Assembly: GCA_947627665.1 (NCBI GenBank)
Contig: CANQWX010000005.1
Span: forward strand, 1 to 64,000
Reading direction: 5' to 3'
From: an uncultured Clostridia bacterium
Lineage (GTDB): Bacteria > Bacillota > Clostridia > Christensenellales > Borkfalkiaceae
Length of the DNA stretch: 64,000 nucleotides
A program made the position numbers and the translations under genes. The notes under the pieces were generated by a model, which ran no database searches, was not told where the DNA came from, and worked only from the letters and a program-made list of their open reading frames with translations. Below are positions 51,821 through 59,940 of the stretch, piece after piece. Within the stretch, counting starts at the first letter, position 1; every line of letters starts with the position of its first letter.

Positions 51821-52966
51821 ATGAAAAGATTGATTTTGGCGGCGCTGGCGGCTTCGCTCTGCCTTGCGCCGATGTCATGGAAGGAAACGTCCGCGGAAGC
51901 GGAGGCGGCTGTCCGCTGTAAGGCCGCATATCTGTGCGACGAGGCGAGCGGCGTCTGCGCCTACTCGGAGAACGAAACGGAGCGGCTGCCCATTGCCAGC
52001 ATCTGCAAGGTCATGACGCTGATCTTGAGCTTTGAAGCGGTGGAAAACGGCTCGCTCCGATACGATGAAACAATTTCCGTCAGCAAAAACGCGGCGGGCA
52101 TGGGCGGCTCGCAAGTGTTTCTCGGCAGCGGGCTTTCCTACCGCGCCGAGGACCTGATGAAGAGCATCGCGGTTTGCTCCGCGAACGATTCCTGCGTCGC
52201 CATGGCGGAGCGGATCGGCGGGAGCGAAAGCCTCTTCGTCGAAAAAATGAATGCGCGCGCCAAGGAGATCGGCGCGGATAACACGCTGTTTGCCAATTGC
52301 ACGGGACTTCCCAAGGAGCCGCAGTACTCCTGCGCCAAGGATGTGGCGATGATGCTCCGTGAGCTTCTCCGCCACCAAAAATATTTTGAATTTTCCAAAG
52401 TGTGGCTGGAGGACTTCGTCCATCCCGACGGACGGACGACGACCATGACCAACACCAACAAACTCATCCGCTTTTACGACGGCTGCGACGGCGGAAAGAC
52501 GGGCTTTACCAACCAAGCGGGATTCTGCCTCGCGGCGACCGCCAAGAGGGGAGATACCCGCCTCATCTCCGTCGTCATCGGCTCTGCAAGCTCCGACGAC
52601 CGCTTCCAAAGCGTAAAGAACCTCTTCGAATATGGCTTCTCCGAATACGAGAGCCGCAAATTCGTGGAGGCGGGCAAGCCGCTCGAAAACAAGCTGCCCG
52701 TGCGCGGCGGAAAGCAGAAGGAAATTGCTCTGTGCGCGGAGCGCGACCTTTCGCTCTTCTGCAAGCGGGGAGAGGAAGTGAACTGCGAAACGCAGTTCGA
52801 GCTTGCCGAAGGTTTCCGCGCTCCCCTGGAGGCGGGCACCGAAGTGGGAACGGCGATCCTCTACCGCGACGGCGTGGAGGTGAGCCGCTGCAAGCTCCTC
52901 GCGGCGGAACCCGCCGAACGCCTCGGCTATGGCGACGCTTTCCGCGAGATCGCGGGCAAGTGGTAA
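51821..52966 (+). CDS. D-alanyl-D-alanine carboxypeptidase (DacF type)
   Basis: A 381-residue penicillin-binding protein of family S11 that trims the terminal D-Ala of peptidoglycan stem peptides. Signal peptide (LILAALAASLCLAPMS), SxxK motif in PIASICKVM, SxN in CSANDSCVAM and KTG in GCDGGKTGFTNQAG; a C-terminal domain follows. Secreted and probably membrane-anchored by its tail. Position next to a SpoIIM-like gene and lysA suggests a sporulation DacF, though vegetative use is equally possible. No strong ribosome site is visible before the ATG. Confidence 0.92.
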   Translation: MKRLILAALAASLCLAPMSWKETSAEAEAAVRCKAAYLCDEASGVCAYSENETERLPIASICKVMTLILSFEAVENGSLRYDETISVSKNAAGMGGSQVFLGSGLSYRAEDLMKSIAVCSANDSCVAMAERIGGSESLFVEKMNARAKEIGADNTLFANCTGLPKEPQYSCAKDVAMMLRELLRHQKYFEFSKVWLEDFVHPDGRTTTMTNTNKLIRFYDGCDGGKTGFTNQAGFCLAATAKRGDTRLISVVIGSASSDDRFQSVKNLFEYGFSEYESRKFVEAGKPLENKLPVRGGKQKEIALCAERDLSLFCKRGEEVNCETQFELAEGFRAPLEAGTEVGTAILYRDGVEVSRCKLLAAEPAERLGYGDAFREIAGKW

Positions 52967-52973
52967 AATTTTC

Positions 52974-53003
52974 TTGACCGCCGCCTTCCAACGGTGCTAT
53001 AAT
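52974..53003 (+). promoter_or_regulatory. Promoter of lysA
   Basis: TTGACC (52974-52979), 18 bases, TATAAT (52998-53003), 30 nt before the lysA ATG. Confidence 0.8.
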
Positions 53004-53032
53004 GTTGCCATTCCAAAAGGGGAAGGCAACCA

Positions 53033-54355
53033 ATGAACACAAGAAAAACACTCTGCGTCAACCGAGAAGGGCACCTCGAGATCGGCGGCTGCGACTGTAC
53101 GGCGCTTGCCAAGACGTTCGGAACGCCGCTCTACGTCTTTGACGAGGACTATATCCGCGGAATGATGAAGATCTACCGCGACACCATTGCGGGGGAGTAC
53201 GGCGACGGGCTTGTCCTGTATGCAAGCAAGGCGTTTGCCTGCGAAGCGATGTATGCGATCGCCAAGCAGGAGAAGATCGGCGCCGACGTCGTTTCGGGAG
53301 GGGAACTGTACACCGCCATGCAGGCGGGTTTCCCCGCGAAGGACATCTGCATGCACGGCAACAACAAGCTCCCGCGGGAGATCGACTATGCGCTCGACTG
53401 CGGCGTAGGGCTTCTCGTCGTCGATAACCCCGCCGAGGCGGACTATCTCGACCGCGCCTGCGGGGAGAGGGGAATGGTGCAGGACGTGCTCCTGCGCATC
53501 AATCCCGGGGTAGAGGCGCACACCCACAAGTTCGTGCAGACGGCGACCCCCGACAGCAAGTTCGGCTTCTCCGTCCAGAGCGGCGCCGCGGCGGAGATGG
53601 TCGGGCATATCCTCCCGAAAAAGCATCTGCGTCTGCGCGGCTTCCACTGCCACATCGGCTCGCAGATCTTCGAAAAGCAATCGTTCTGCCTTGCGGCGGA
53701 AAAGTGCCTCGCCTTTGCGGCGGACATGAAGAAAGAGTACGGGTTCGAGGCGGATACCCTCAACCTCGGGGGCGGGTTCGGCATCTGGTACACCGACGAG
53801 GACGAAAAATTCACGGCGGAGGGATACGCCGACTATCTCAGGGCGCTCATCGGCGCGGTGAAGGAGGGGTGCGCGAAATACGGTCTGAAGCAGCCGAGGC
53901 TTATGATCGAACCGGGGCGCTCGGTCGTCGGCGAGGCGGGGATCACCCTCTATACGGTGGGGGCGATCAAGGACATCCCCGGCATACGGAAATATGTGGC
54001 GGTCGACGGAGGGATGTTCGACAACCCGCGTTTCTGCCTCTACGGGAGCAAATACACGGCGTTGCTCGCCAACCGGGCGGACGAACGTCCCACGGAGCTT
54101 GTTTCCGTCGCAGGAAAATGCTGCGAGAGCGGCGATCTCATCGGCGTCGGTATGAACCTGCCCGAGGCACACACGGGGGACATCCTTGCGGTGCTTTCGA
54201 CGGGCGCATACAACTACTCCATGGCGAGCAACTACAACCGCAATTTCATTCCGCCCGCCGTCCTTGTAAAAGACGGGAAGGCGGACTACATCGTAAAGCC
54301 GCAGTCTTACGCGGACCTCGTCCGCAACGACGTCGTGCCCGAACGGCTGAAATAA
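53033..54355 (+). CDS. lysA: Diaminopimelate decarboxylase
   Basis: A 440-residue PLP enzyme making lysine from meso-diaminopimelate. The Schiff-base lysine is in LYASKAFAC, the PLP phosphate site in GGGFGIWY, HCHIGSQIF marks the alanine-racemase-like barrel, and CCESGDLIG carries the catalytic Cys of the dimer partner. Length is normal. It has its own promoter and is followed by a GC-rich hairpin, so it is probably transcribed alone. GGAAGGCAACC gives the ribosome site. Confidence 0.96.
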   Translation: MNTRKTLCVNREGHLEIGGCDCTALAKTFGTPLYVFDEDYIRGMMKIYRDTIAGEYGDGLVLYASKAFACEAMYAIAKQEKIGADVVSGGELYTAMQAGFPAKDICMHGNNKLPREIDYALDCGVGLLVVDNPAEADYLDRACGERGMVQDVLLRINPGVEAHTHKFVQTATPDSKFGFSVQSGAAAEMVGHILPKKHLRLRGFHCHIGSQIFEKQSFCLAAEKCLAFAADMKKEYGFEADTLNLGGGFGIWYTDEDEKFTAEGYADYLRALIGAVKEGCAKYGLKQPRLMIEPGRSVVGEAGITLYTVGAIKDIPGIRKYVAVDGGMFDNPRFCLYGSKYTALLANRADERPTELVSVAGKCCESGDLIGVGMNLPEAHTGDILAVLSTGAYNYSMASNYNRNFIPPAVLVKDGKADYIVKPQSYADLVRNDVVPERLK

Positions 54356-54368
54356 GGCGCACGCTTAG

Positions 54369-54407
54369 GCGCCGCCCGCCCGCAAAAATGCGGGCGGGCG
54401 GCGCTTT
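54369..54407 (+). terminator. Terminator of lysA
   Basis: GCGCCGCCCGCCCGCA and TGCGGGCGGGCGGCGC form a 16-bp perfect stem with a 4-A loop. Only three T residues follow, but the stem is very stable. Confidence 0.7.
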
Positions 54408-54482
54408 GCCTATATCTTGACAAATTTTTCCGCCCGAACGCCACTCATTGTGGAATTTTTTTGCCGCGGTCCGCTCTTTCGG

Positions 54483-54511
54483 TTGCTTTCCGCGGGAAAT
54501 TTTGCTATAAT
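54483..54511 (+). promoter_or_regulatory. Promoter of the M50 protease gene
   Basis: TTGCTT (54483-54488), 17 bases, TATAAT (54506-54511). The predicted start (about 54518) is 3 nt from the ATG at 54521 and no ribosome site exists, so a leaderless message is predicted. Confidence 0.75.
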
Positions 54512-54520
54512 AATTGCACA

Positions 54521-55255
54521 ATGCATTTTGATCCCGAAAGATTCATCGAGCTTCTTGCAAGCTTTCTTGCCGTGACGGTCGTCTTGACCCTCCACGAATT
54601 TTCGCATGCGCTCGTTGCCTATAAGTGCGGCGACCCCACGCCGAAGTGGGCAAAGCGGCTCTCGCTCAATCCGCTGCGCCATTTCGACATCGTGGGGCTG
54701 ATCTGCTTTACCCTCGTCGGCTTCGGCTGGGCGAAACCCGTGCCGATCGACCCAAACAACTTCAAAAAATACCGCCTCGGGCTGGGGCTTACGGCGAGCG
54801 CGGGCGTCATCACGAACTATATCTCGGCATTCTTGTTCTATCCGCTCGCTCTCCTTGTCATCAACTTCATGCCCGAAATCCCCTTCCTCACCACCTTTTT
54901 GCGCTTTCTCACCTCCGCGCTCTACGCATACAGCCTCGGCTTTTGCGTGTTCAACCTTTTGCCATTCTATCCGCTCGACGGCTTCCGCATCGTGGAGGCA
55001 ACGAGCAAACGGCACGGCAAGGTCTATCAGTTCCTGCGGAAATACGGCTATTATATCCTGCTCTTCCTCATCATTGAGAGCTTCATTTGCAGGATCTTCT
55101 CGGAAAATCTCGGCATCTATCAGATGGATTGGTTCAACATCCTTGGCTGGATCATGCAGTTCGCGGAAAAATATCTCGGATTTCCCATTCTTGCGGTCTG
55201 GGGATTGGCGTTCGGCATGCCCGTGGAAGCGCTGTGGGGGTTACTTGCATGGTAA
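54521..55255 (+). CDS. Site-2 protease family (M50) membrane metalloprotease
   Basis: A 244-residue polytopic protein with the zinc motif HEFSH (in VVLTLHEFSHALVAYKCGDPTPK, His about 25) in the first membrane segment and the second motif NLLPFYPLDGFRI. These place it among the short site-2 proteases (YwhC type) common beside scpA in Bacillota. Cleaves within the membrane; substrate unknown. The ATG at 54521 replaces the ORF track start at 54461, which lies upstream of the promoter. It overlaps scpA by 7 nt. Confidence 0.9.
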   Translation: MHFDPERFIELLASFLAVTVVLTLHEFSHALVAYKCGDPTPKWAKRLSLNPLRHFDIVGLICFTLVGFGWAKPVPIDPNNFKKYRLGLGLTASAGVITNYISAFLFYPLALLVINFMPEIPFLTTFLRFLTSALYAYSLGFCVFNLLPFYPLDGFRIVEATSKRHGKVYQFLRKYGYYILLFLIIESFICRIFSENLGIYQMDWFNILGWIMQFAEKYLGFPILAVWGLAFGMPVEALWGLLAW

Positions 55256-56046
55256 ACCGCGAAAATTTCGAATCGGTGGTGGACTATACCACCGTGCTCA
55301 ACGGCTTCGAAGGCCCGCTCGACCTGCTTCTGTTCCTCATCAACAAGGAGGAGATCGAGATCAAGGACGTGTTCGTTTCGCAGGTCACGGAGCAATTCCT
55401 CGATTACATGAAGGGGCTTCCTTACCTCGACGTGGATAAGGTGACCGACTACCTCAACATCGCGGCGACGATCCTCAAGATCAAGGCGCAGAGCCTCGTT
55501 CCCAACCTCGAGGAGGACCCCGAGCTTGACATGGAGATCGAGGAGGACAAGGCGCAGCTCATCCGTGCGCTCGAGGAATTCCGCCTCATCAAAGAGGAAA
55601 CGAAAAAGCTCAAGGAGCTTGAAACGATCGGCTACTTCTTCAAGGAACCCGACAAGAGCGTAGGGGAAACAAAGACGGTCTTTTCCCTCGATAATCTCAC
55701 GCTCGACGGGCTTGTCACCGCCTTCTCCACCCTCATGATGAAGCGGGAAGAGCGGCGGGCGGCGACCGAGGAACGCGAGATCCCGCGCGACGAATTCACC
55801 GTGGCGCAAAAGGTAAAGACCATTCTCGAGACCCTCGAAAGCCGCAAGACGGTGGAATTCGAACAGCTCTTTACCCGCGATTTCACCCGCAGTGAGGTCG
55901 TCACCACCTTCCAGGCATTATTGGAACTTCTCAAATACCAATATCTGCGCGTTTCGCAGAACACCGCGTTCGGCAGCATCTCCATTTCGCTCAACCCCGA
56001 CCGGGGAGAGGAGGACTATCTTGGACAAATTGACGAATATAATTGA
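55249..56046 (+). CDS. scpA: Segregation and condensation protein A
   Basis: A 265-residue kleisin that links the heads of SMC. N-terminal FEGPLDLLLFLINKEEIEIKDVFVSQVTEQFLDYM and LNIAATILKIKAQSLVP are hallmarks; the C-terminal winged helix (ETLESRKTVEFEQLF...RSEVVTTFQALLELLKYQYLRVSQ) is complete. With ScpB and SMC it condenses and separates chromosomes. The ATG at 55249 (MVNREN) inside the end of the protease gene is chosen over the ORF track start. Confidence 0.95.
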   Translation: MVNRENFESVVDYTTVLNGFEGPLDLLLFLINKEEIEIKDVFVSQVTEQFLDYMKGLPYLDVDKVTDYLNIAATILKIKAQSLVPNLEEDPELDMEIEEDKAQLIRALEEFRLIKEETKKLKELETIGYFFKEPDKSVGETKTVFSLDNLTLDGLVTAFSTLMMKREERRAATEEREIPRDEFTVAQKVKTILETLESRKTVEFEQLFTRDFTRSEVVTTFQALLELLKYQYLRVSQNTAFGSISISLNPDRGEEDYLGQIDEYN

Positions 56047-56698
56047 AGCGATCCTGTTCGCCTCGGGAAAGAGCGTGGAGCTTTCGATGATCGCGGAAAA
56101 GCTCGAAGTTTCCATGCGCGAAGTCAAAAAGGCGCTCGGCGAGCTGGAAGAGCGCTATGGGAGCGACGGGGGACTCAAACTCCTCCAATTCAACAACAAG
56201 GCGCAGCTCGCCTCCAATCCCGATTATAAGGCGAGCGTAGAGGCGGTGCTCAATCCCATCCGCGAAAAGGAACTCACTCGCACCATTTTGGAGTGCGCGG
56301 CGATCGTCGCCTACAAGCAACCCATCACCAAGACGGAGATCGAAATGCTGCGCGGGCTTAACAGCGACTATGCAGTGCACGCCCTCGTGGAGCTAAAACT
56401 TATCTATCCCTGCGGCAGAAAGGACACCGTCGGCCGTCCTATTCTCTATGCCACGACGGACGAATTCCTCAAGCGCTTCAAGCTGAATTCTCTTGCGGAT
56501 CTGCCCGACTACGACGCGCTCATGGCGGCGATCACCCGTCCCGAAACGGACAGCTATCTCTATGCGCGCGAGGAATATCACAGCGAAGAGGAGAGCGCCG
56601 CCGAAGAAAGCGAGGAAGAGGAGGAAACGGAGGGCGGATACGAGATCCCCGATTTCCTGCGCGGGCTTGACGAGAGCGATCTCGTCAAGATCGGCTAA
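56021..56698 (+). CDS. scpB: Segregation and condensation protein B
   Basis: A 225-residue protein with paired winged helices: LTNIIEAILFASGKSVELSMIAEKL, RTILECAAIVAYKQPITKTEIEMLRG and YATTDEFLKRFKLNSLADLP. It binds ScpA. The acidic tail (about residues 190-215) is long but ordinary for the family. The TTG at 56021 has GGAGG 7 nt upstream and lies inside scpA, giving translational coupling; no ATG fits. Confidence 0.94.
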   Translation: MDKLTNIIEAILFASGKSVELSMIAEKLEVSMREVKKALGELEERYGSDGGLKLLQFNNKAQLASNPDYKASVEAVLNPIREKELTRTILECAAIVAYKQPITKTEIEMLRGLNSDYAVHALVELKLIYPCGRKDTVGRPILYATTDEFLKRFKLNSLADLPDYDALMAAITRPETDSYLYAREEYHSEEESAAEESEEEEETEGGYEIPDFLRGLDESDLVKIG

Positions 56699-56724
56699 AT
56701 CCGTCCGCAAGGCTCCCAAAACCG

Positions 56725-56753
56725 TTGCCAACCGGCGCATAAAATGTTATAAT
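56725..56753 (+). promoter_or_regulatory. Promoter of the zinc-ribbon membrane protein gene
   Basis: TTGCCA (56725-56730), 17 bases, TATAAT (56748-56753), with a leader of about 65 nt to the ATG. Confidence 0.75.
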
Positions 56754-56825
56754 GTGTCCGTAAGTTTTATTTCTACACGAATGAACGGGCAAAGACCGTC
56801 ATATAAAGCTTACGAAGGAGAAAGA

Positions 56826-57155
56826 ATGAAATACTGTAAAAATTGCGGGACCCAGCTCGACGACAGCGCCTATGTGTGCCCGACCTGCGGCATGCGGGCA
56901 GACCCCGTTTCGGCGCCCGCTCCCACCAGCATCACCAATACTTTTGCCATCGTCGGCTTTATCCTTGCCTTTTTCTTCCCTTTGCTCGGCTTGATCTTTT
57001 CGATCATCGGGCTAAACAAGGTAAAGGAATGCAACAGCGGCAGGGGGCTTGCGATCGCGGGGATCGTCATCAGCGCCGTGATATGGTTCATCGAGTTCCT
57101 TGTCGTCTTTCTTTTGATCTGGGGCGGCCTCTTCCTCAGCGCCGGGTTCCTTTAA
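56826..57155 (+). CDS. Zinc-ribbon membrane protein with DUF4190-like domain
   Basis: A 109-residue protein: N-terminal zinc ribbon (MKYCKNCGTQLDDSAYVCPTCG, four Cys), a linker, and two membrane helices (FAIVGFILAFFFPLLGLIFSIIGL and AIAGIVISAVIWFIEFLVVFLLIW), separated by NKVKECNSGRGLA, the layout of DUF4190-type proteins. Function unknown; the ribbon should be cytoplasmic. GAAGGAGAAAG precedes the ATG. A related gene with a broken N-terminus lies at 57642. Confidence 0.8.
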   Translation: MKYCKNCGTQLDDSAYVCPTCGMRADPVSAPAPTSITNTFAIVGFILAFFFPLLGLIFSIIGLNKVKECNSGRGLAIAGIVISAVIWFIEFLVVFLLIWGGLFLSAGFL

Positions 57156-57162
57156 CGGCAGA

Positions 57163-57203
57163 TAAAAAAATGCGGCTTGTCTTTGCGGACAGCCGTTTTT
57201 TTT
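57163..57203. terminator. Bidirectional terminator between convergent genes
   Basis: CGGCT and AGCCG (extended by GTC and GAC across a bulge) are flanked by a run of A upstream and a run of eight T downstream, so the hairpin can serve both the zinc-ribbon gene and the leftward repressor gene. Confidence 0.8.
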
Positions 57204-57204
57204 G

Positions 57205-57546
57205 TTATTTTTTTGCCGAAAGAAACTCCGCGTAACTTACAAGTTCCCGCCTGCAAGGCTCCGGAAGGGTAGCGTAGAGGTCAAGCATTTTTCGTTCTTC
57301 GGACGTCAAACCGCCCTCGATGCGCACCACCCCGAAGTCGTCCTCCCGTCCGAGCAAATAGTCCGTCGAGCAGGAAAAACAGTCGGCAAGGGCGCAGATA
57401 AAACCCGCCGTCGGCTCGCTCAGCCCTTTTTCCCAAAAGTCCACGGACTTTTGGCTGCACCCGATCGCCGCCGCGAGCGCCCGCTGGCTCAGGTTGTTTT
57501 CCAAACGCAATGTTTTGATCCGATTTTTTACCATGATTTTACTCAT
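57205..57546 (-). CDS. XRE-family helix-turn-helix regulator
   Basis: A 113-residue protein with an N-terminal HTH (NRIKTLRLENNLSQRALAAAIGCSQKSVDFWEKGLSEPT), followed by ICALADCFSCSTDYLLGRED, as in SinR/Cro-type repressors, and a C-terminal helix pair. It is divergent from the interrupted zinc-ribbon gene, and repeats of ATATTACT lie between them, likely its operators. The ATG at 57546 and the one at 57534 both lack a ribosome site. Confidence 0.9.
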   Translation of the reverse strand: MSKIMVKNRIKTLRLENNLSQRALAAAIGCSQKSVDFWEKGLSEPTAGFICALADCFSCSTDYLLGREDDFGVVRIEGGLTSEERKMLDLYATLPEPCRRELVSYAEFLSAKK

Positions 57547-57553
57547 ATTAGAA

Positions 57554-57626
57554 AATATTACTCAAAATTGCTTGACAAAGAATAATATTACTCTTATAAT
57601 GGAACCACATAGAGAAATATATTACT
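57554..57626. promoter_or_regulatory. Repeated ATATTACT motifs, candidate operators
   Basis: AATATTACTC at 57554-57563 and at 57584-57593, and TATATTACT ending at 57626, all in the same direction. The second sits in the promoter spacer. Spacing of 30 and 34 bp suggests cooperative binding, probably by the divergent XRE regulator. Confidence 0.55.
57572..57600 (+). promoter_or_regulatory. Perfect consensus promoter of the interrupted zinc-ribbon gene
   Basis: TTGACA (57572-57577), 17 bases, TATAAT (57595-57600): an exact match to consensus, overlapped by an ATATTACT repeat. Confidence 0.9.
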
Positions 57627-57641
57627 AAAAGGAGCAAAGTG

Positions 57642-57971
57642 ATGTATTGCAAGAATTGCGGATAGGAAATCAATGACAATGCCTACGTCTGCCCGAACTG
57701 CGGCGTAAAGGTGAAAGACGAACTGGCGGAACGGCGGGAACAGCAAACTGCCGCCAATCTCGAAGCGGATTCGGGATCCAAAGCGGGGTGGGGGATCCTG
57801 TCCTTCTTTATTCCGCTCGTGGGACTGATCTTGTTTTTGATGTGGAAAACCGACCGTCCCAAGACGGCAAGCGTTTGCGGAAAGTGCGCGCTTGCGGCGG
57901 TGATCGTCGATGTCGTGGTCGTGATCCTCTATGTGATCATCGCCGTTTCGGTGATCGGCGCGCTTGTCTGA
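57642..57971 (+). pseudogene. Zinc-ribbon membrane protein gene with an amber codon at codon 8
   Basis: From the ATG at 57642 (AAAAGGAG upstream) the frame reads MYCKNCG, TAG (57663-57665), then EINDNAYVCPNCGVKVKDEL, a hydrophobic segment (GWGILSFFIPLVGLILFLMW) and a second (CALAAVIVDVVVVILYVIIAVSVIGALV) to 57971. The four ribbon cysteines are all there; family members have Lys or another residue at the TAG. A GTG at 57711 could restart translation without the ribbon (86 residues). Either a recent nonsense mutation, readthrough or sequencing error. Promoter and ribosome site are intact. Confidence 0.7.
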
Positions 57972-58012
57972 AATCAGCTTATAAAAATTTTACGCTCGCT
58001 CATACTGACGGT

Positions 58013-58603
58013 ATGGGCGAGCTTTTTGTTTACTCCGCATTTTTCGGGGCGCTGTTGTTCTTCTTCCCCGTATTCGTCTATGTCGACGCTTTCGCCGACG
58101 TGCGGGAAAACAAATGTTGGTTCGCGCTCAGCCTGTTCAAGCTGTGGAAGGTGTTCGGCGGCTATCTTCAGGTGAAGAAGGAGGGCATCGTCTTTCATCT
58201 CACCAAGAAAAAGGCAGTGATATTGCCCTATCAAGAGATGGCGCCCATGCGGAAAAAGTTCGAGGTGACCAAGGGCTTTCAGCTCTACCGCTTCCACCAG
58301 ATCGTGGAAACGGGAGGGGAAGGGGAGCCATACGGCGTATTCATCGGGGCGCTCTTTATGGCCCTCGGCGGGCAGATCTGTTCCGTCCTGCACACGCTGC
58401 ATCCCTTTCTCTCCCTCAAAAACGGGGTACTCCTCACCCAAACGCCGAATTTCAAACTCACGCTACAGGCGGTCACCGTGTTCAACGGGCTTATTCTCTC
58501 GGTTGCGATCGGGAAAAAACTATTGGAGGCATTCTTAAATTGGATCAGAAAAAAAAGATCGACAGCATCATGGAAAAAACGGCACAGCAGCTCATTAGCC
58601 TGA
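58013..58603 (+). CDS. DUF2953-like membrane protein
   Basis: A 196-residue protein with one N-terminal helix (LFVYSAFFGALLFFFPVFVYVDAF), a beta-rich middle (FGGYLQVKKEGIVFHLTKKKAVILPYQEM) and an amphipathic C-terminal part with a further hydrophobic stretch. In Bacillota the gene before ytfJ encodes a DUF2953 (YtfI-like) protein of similar layout, which is the basis of the call; no motif is decisive. The ATG at 58013 replaces the ORF track start. It overlaps ytfJ by about 60 nt. Function unknown. Confidence 0.5.
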   Translation: MGELFVYSAFFGALLFFFPVFVYVDAFADVRENKCWFALSLFKLWKVFGGYLQVKKEGIVFHLTKKKAVILPYQEMAPMRKKFEVTKGFQLYRFHQIVETGGEGEPYGVFIGALFMALGGQICSVLHTLHPFLSLKNGVLLTQTPNFKLTLQAVTVFNGLILSVAIGKKLLEAFLNWIRKKRSTASWKKRHSSSLA

Positions 58604-58923
58604 TCGACGTAAACACCGTCATCGGCAAACCCCTGTTCTCCGCAAGCGGGGCGCAGATCATTCCCTTCACCAAAGTCACGATGGGGTACCTCTCGGGAGG
58701 CGGCGAATACGGGGAAGTCAAGGCCATCAAAGAGGACGAATGCTTTCCCTTTGCGGGCGGCGCAGGCACCGTCATCAATCTGAAGCCCGCGGGCTTTCTG
58801 GTGGACGACGGCACGCACTGCCGCCTCATCAAAGTGACGGACGACCCTTTGGACAGCGTCATCGAAAAGGCGGGGGAACTGCTCGGTTCGCTCTCGCGGA
58901 AGGTCACGGAAAGCGATGAGTAA
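58540..58923 (+). CDS. ytfJ: GerW-family sporulation protein YtfJ
   Basis: A 127-residue protein with the family core LISLIDVNTVIGKPLFSASGAQIIPFTKVTMGYLSGGGEY and the Gly-rich FAGGAGTVINLKPAGFLV. YtfJ/GerW is made in the forespore and is needed in Bacillus for response to germinants. I prefer the TTG at 58540 (GGAGG 11 nt upstream) to the ATG at 58570, because the family has about 15-20 residues before the core. It overlaps the previous gene and the following dacB by 8 nt. Confidence 0.9.
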   Translation: MDQKKKIDSIMEKTAQQLISLIDVNTVIGKPLFSASGAQIIPFTKVTMGYLSGGGEYGEVKAIKEDECFPFAGGAGTVINLKPAGFLVDDGTHCRLIKVTDDPLDSVIEKAGELLGSLSRKVTESDE

Positions 58924-59923
58924 ACCTGTCTTACGCGCTCTGTTTTGCGGGCTGCTCGCCTTTTTGCTCGCGCTTTGCGTGAATTTTACAAGAAAAACGC
59001 CCGCAAGCGCCGCAACGGAGAGCGAGGCGGAATGCGTGATCGAGGTGTCGTCCCGCCGCTTCCTCCACGAAAAAAACGCCCGCGACTGTCTGCCCATGGC
59101 AAGCACGACCAAGATCATGACCGCCATTCTCATTCTGGACGGCTGCGATCTTGGCGAGGAGGTCGTCATTCCCAAGGCTGCGGAGGGGATCGAAGGCTCG
59201 AGCGTCTATCTGAAGGCAGGGGATAGCTATACGGTGGAAGAGCTTTTGTACGGCCTGATGCTGCGCTCGGGCAACGATTGCGCCGTCGCGCTCGCGCTGC
59301 ACCACAGCGGCAGCGTGGAAGCGTTTGCTCGAAAAATGAATGAAAAGGCGGCTCTGCTCGGCGCGGAGGATACCTTCTTTGTCAATCCGCACGGGCTTCC
59401 CGCCAAAGGGCACCACACCACTGCCAGGGACTTAGCGATGATCGCCGCCTACGCCATGGAAAACCCGACTTTTGAAAAAATCGTTTCTACGAAGTACTAT
59501 GCCAGACATAATTGGCAAAATAAGAACAAAATGTTGTGGAAATTCGAGGGTGCGTGCGGGGTAAAGACGGGATTTACTCTCCATGCGGGGCGCTGCCTTG
59601 TGACGAGCGCGGAGCGCAACGGCATGAAGCTTGTATCCGTCGTCTTGAATTCACCGCAGATGTACGAGCGGACCACCGAGCTATTGGAAAGCGCGTTCGA
59701 AAATTACCGCATGACAAAAATTTTCGACCACACGCAGCCCGTGGAGGGACTTGCGGCGCGGCGCAGCTTTTGCTATCCGCTCGCCGAAAACGAGCTTGAA
59801 AAAATTTCGCTCCGCGTGGAAAAGTGCGATCCGCTTCCCGAGAAAAGAGGAGATTTCGCGGGAGTCATGCGGATCCTGCTCGAAAAGAGCTTGATTTTTT
59901 CCCAAAATTTGTATATCATGTAA
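58916..59923 (+). CDS. dacB: D-alanyl-D-alanine carboxypeptidase (DacB type)
   Basis: A 335-residue S11 peptidase with a signal helix (LFCGLLAFLLALCVNF), SxxK in PMASTTKIMTAI, SxN in LRSGNDCAVALA and KTG in CGVKTGFTLHAG. It trims peptidoglycan; DacB of Bacillus shapes the spore cortex, and the ytfJ-dacB-rluB neighbourhood supports that. At codons 192-198 a divergent copy of the short repeat encodes YYARHN just before the conserved WQNKNKML segment. Second enzyme of its kind in the window after 51821. Confidence 0.92.
   Translation: MSKPVLRALFCGLLAFLLALCVNFTRKTPASAATESEAECVIEVSSRRFLHEKNARDCLPMASTTKIMTAILILDGCDLGEEVVIPKAAEGIEGSSVYLKAGDSYTVEELLYGLMLRSGNDCAVALALHHSGSVEAFARKMNEKAALLGAEDTFFVNPHGLPAKGHHTTARDLAMIAAYAMENPTFEKIVSTKYYARHNWQNKNKMLWKFEGACGVKTGFTLHAGRCLVTSAERNGMKLVSVVLNSPQMYERTTELLESAFENYRMTKIFDHTQPVEGLAARRSFCYPLAENELEKISLRVEKCDPLPEKRGDFAGVMRILLEKSLIFSQNLYIM
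59488..59511 (+). repeat. Short palindromic repeat, copy 4 (in dacB)
   Basis: TACGAAGTACTATGCCAGACATAA matches copies 1 and 2 at AGTACTATG and CAGACATAA. It is read in a different frame from those copies (TAC TAT GCC AGA CAT), which shows the conservation is at DNA level. Confidence 0.65.
59891..59919 (+). promoter_or_regulatory. Possible promoter of rluB
   Basis: TTGATT (59891-59896), 17 bases, TATCAT (59914-59919), inside the 3' end of dacB. Confidence 0.5.
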
Positions 59924-59940
59924 GTACCGAGAGGTACTGC

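Noticed and set aside
57663-57665. TAG read as pyrrolysine
   Set aside because: TAG is used as an ordinary stop elsewhere in the window (for example 61634-61636), and no pyl genes or methylamine enzymes are present here.
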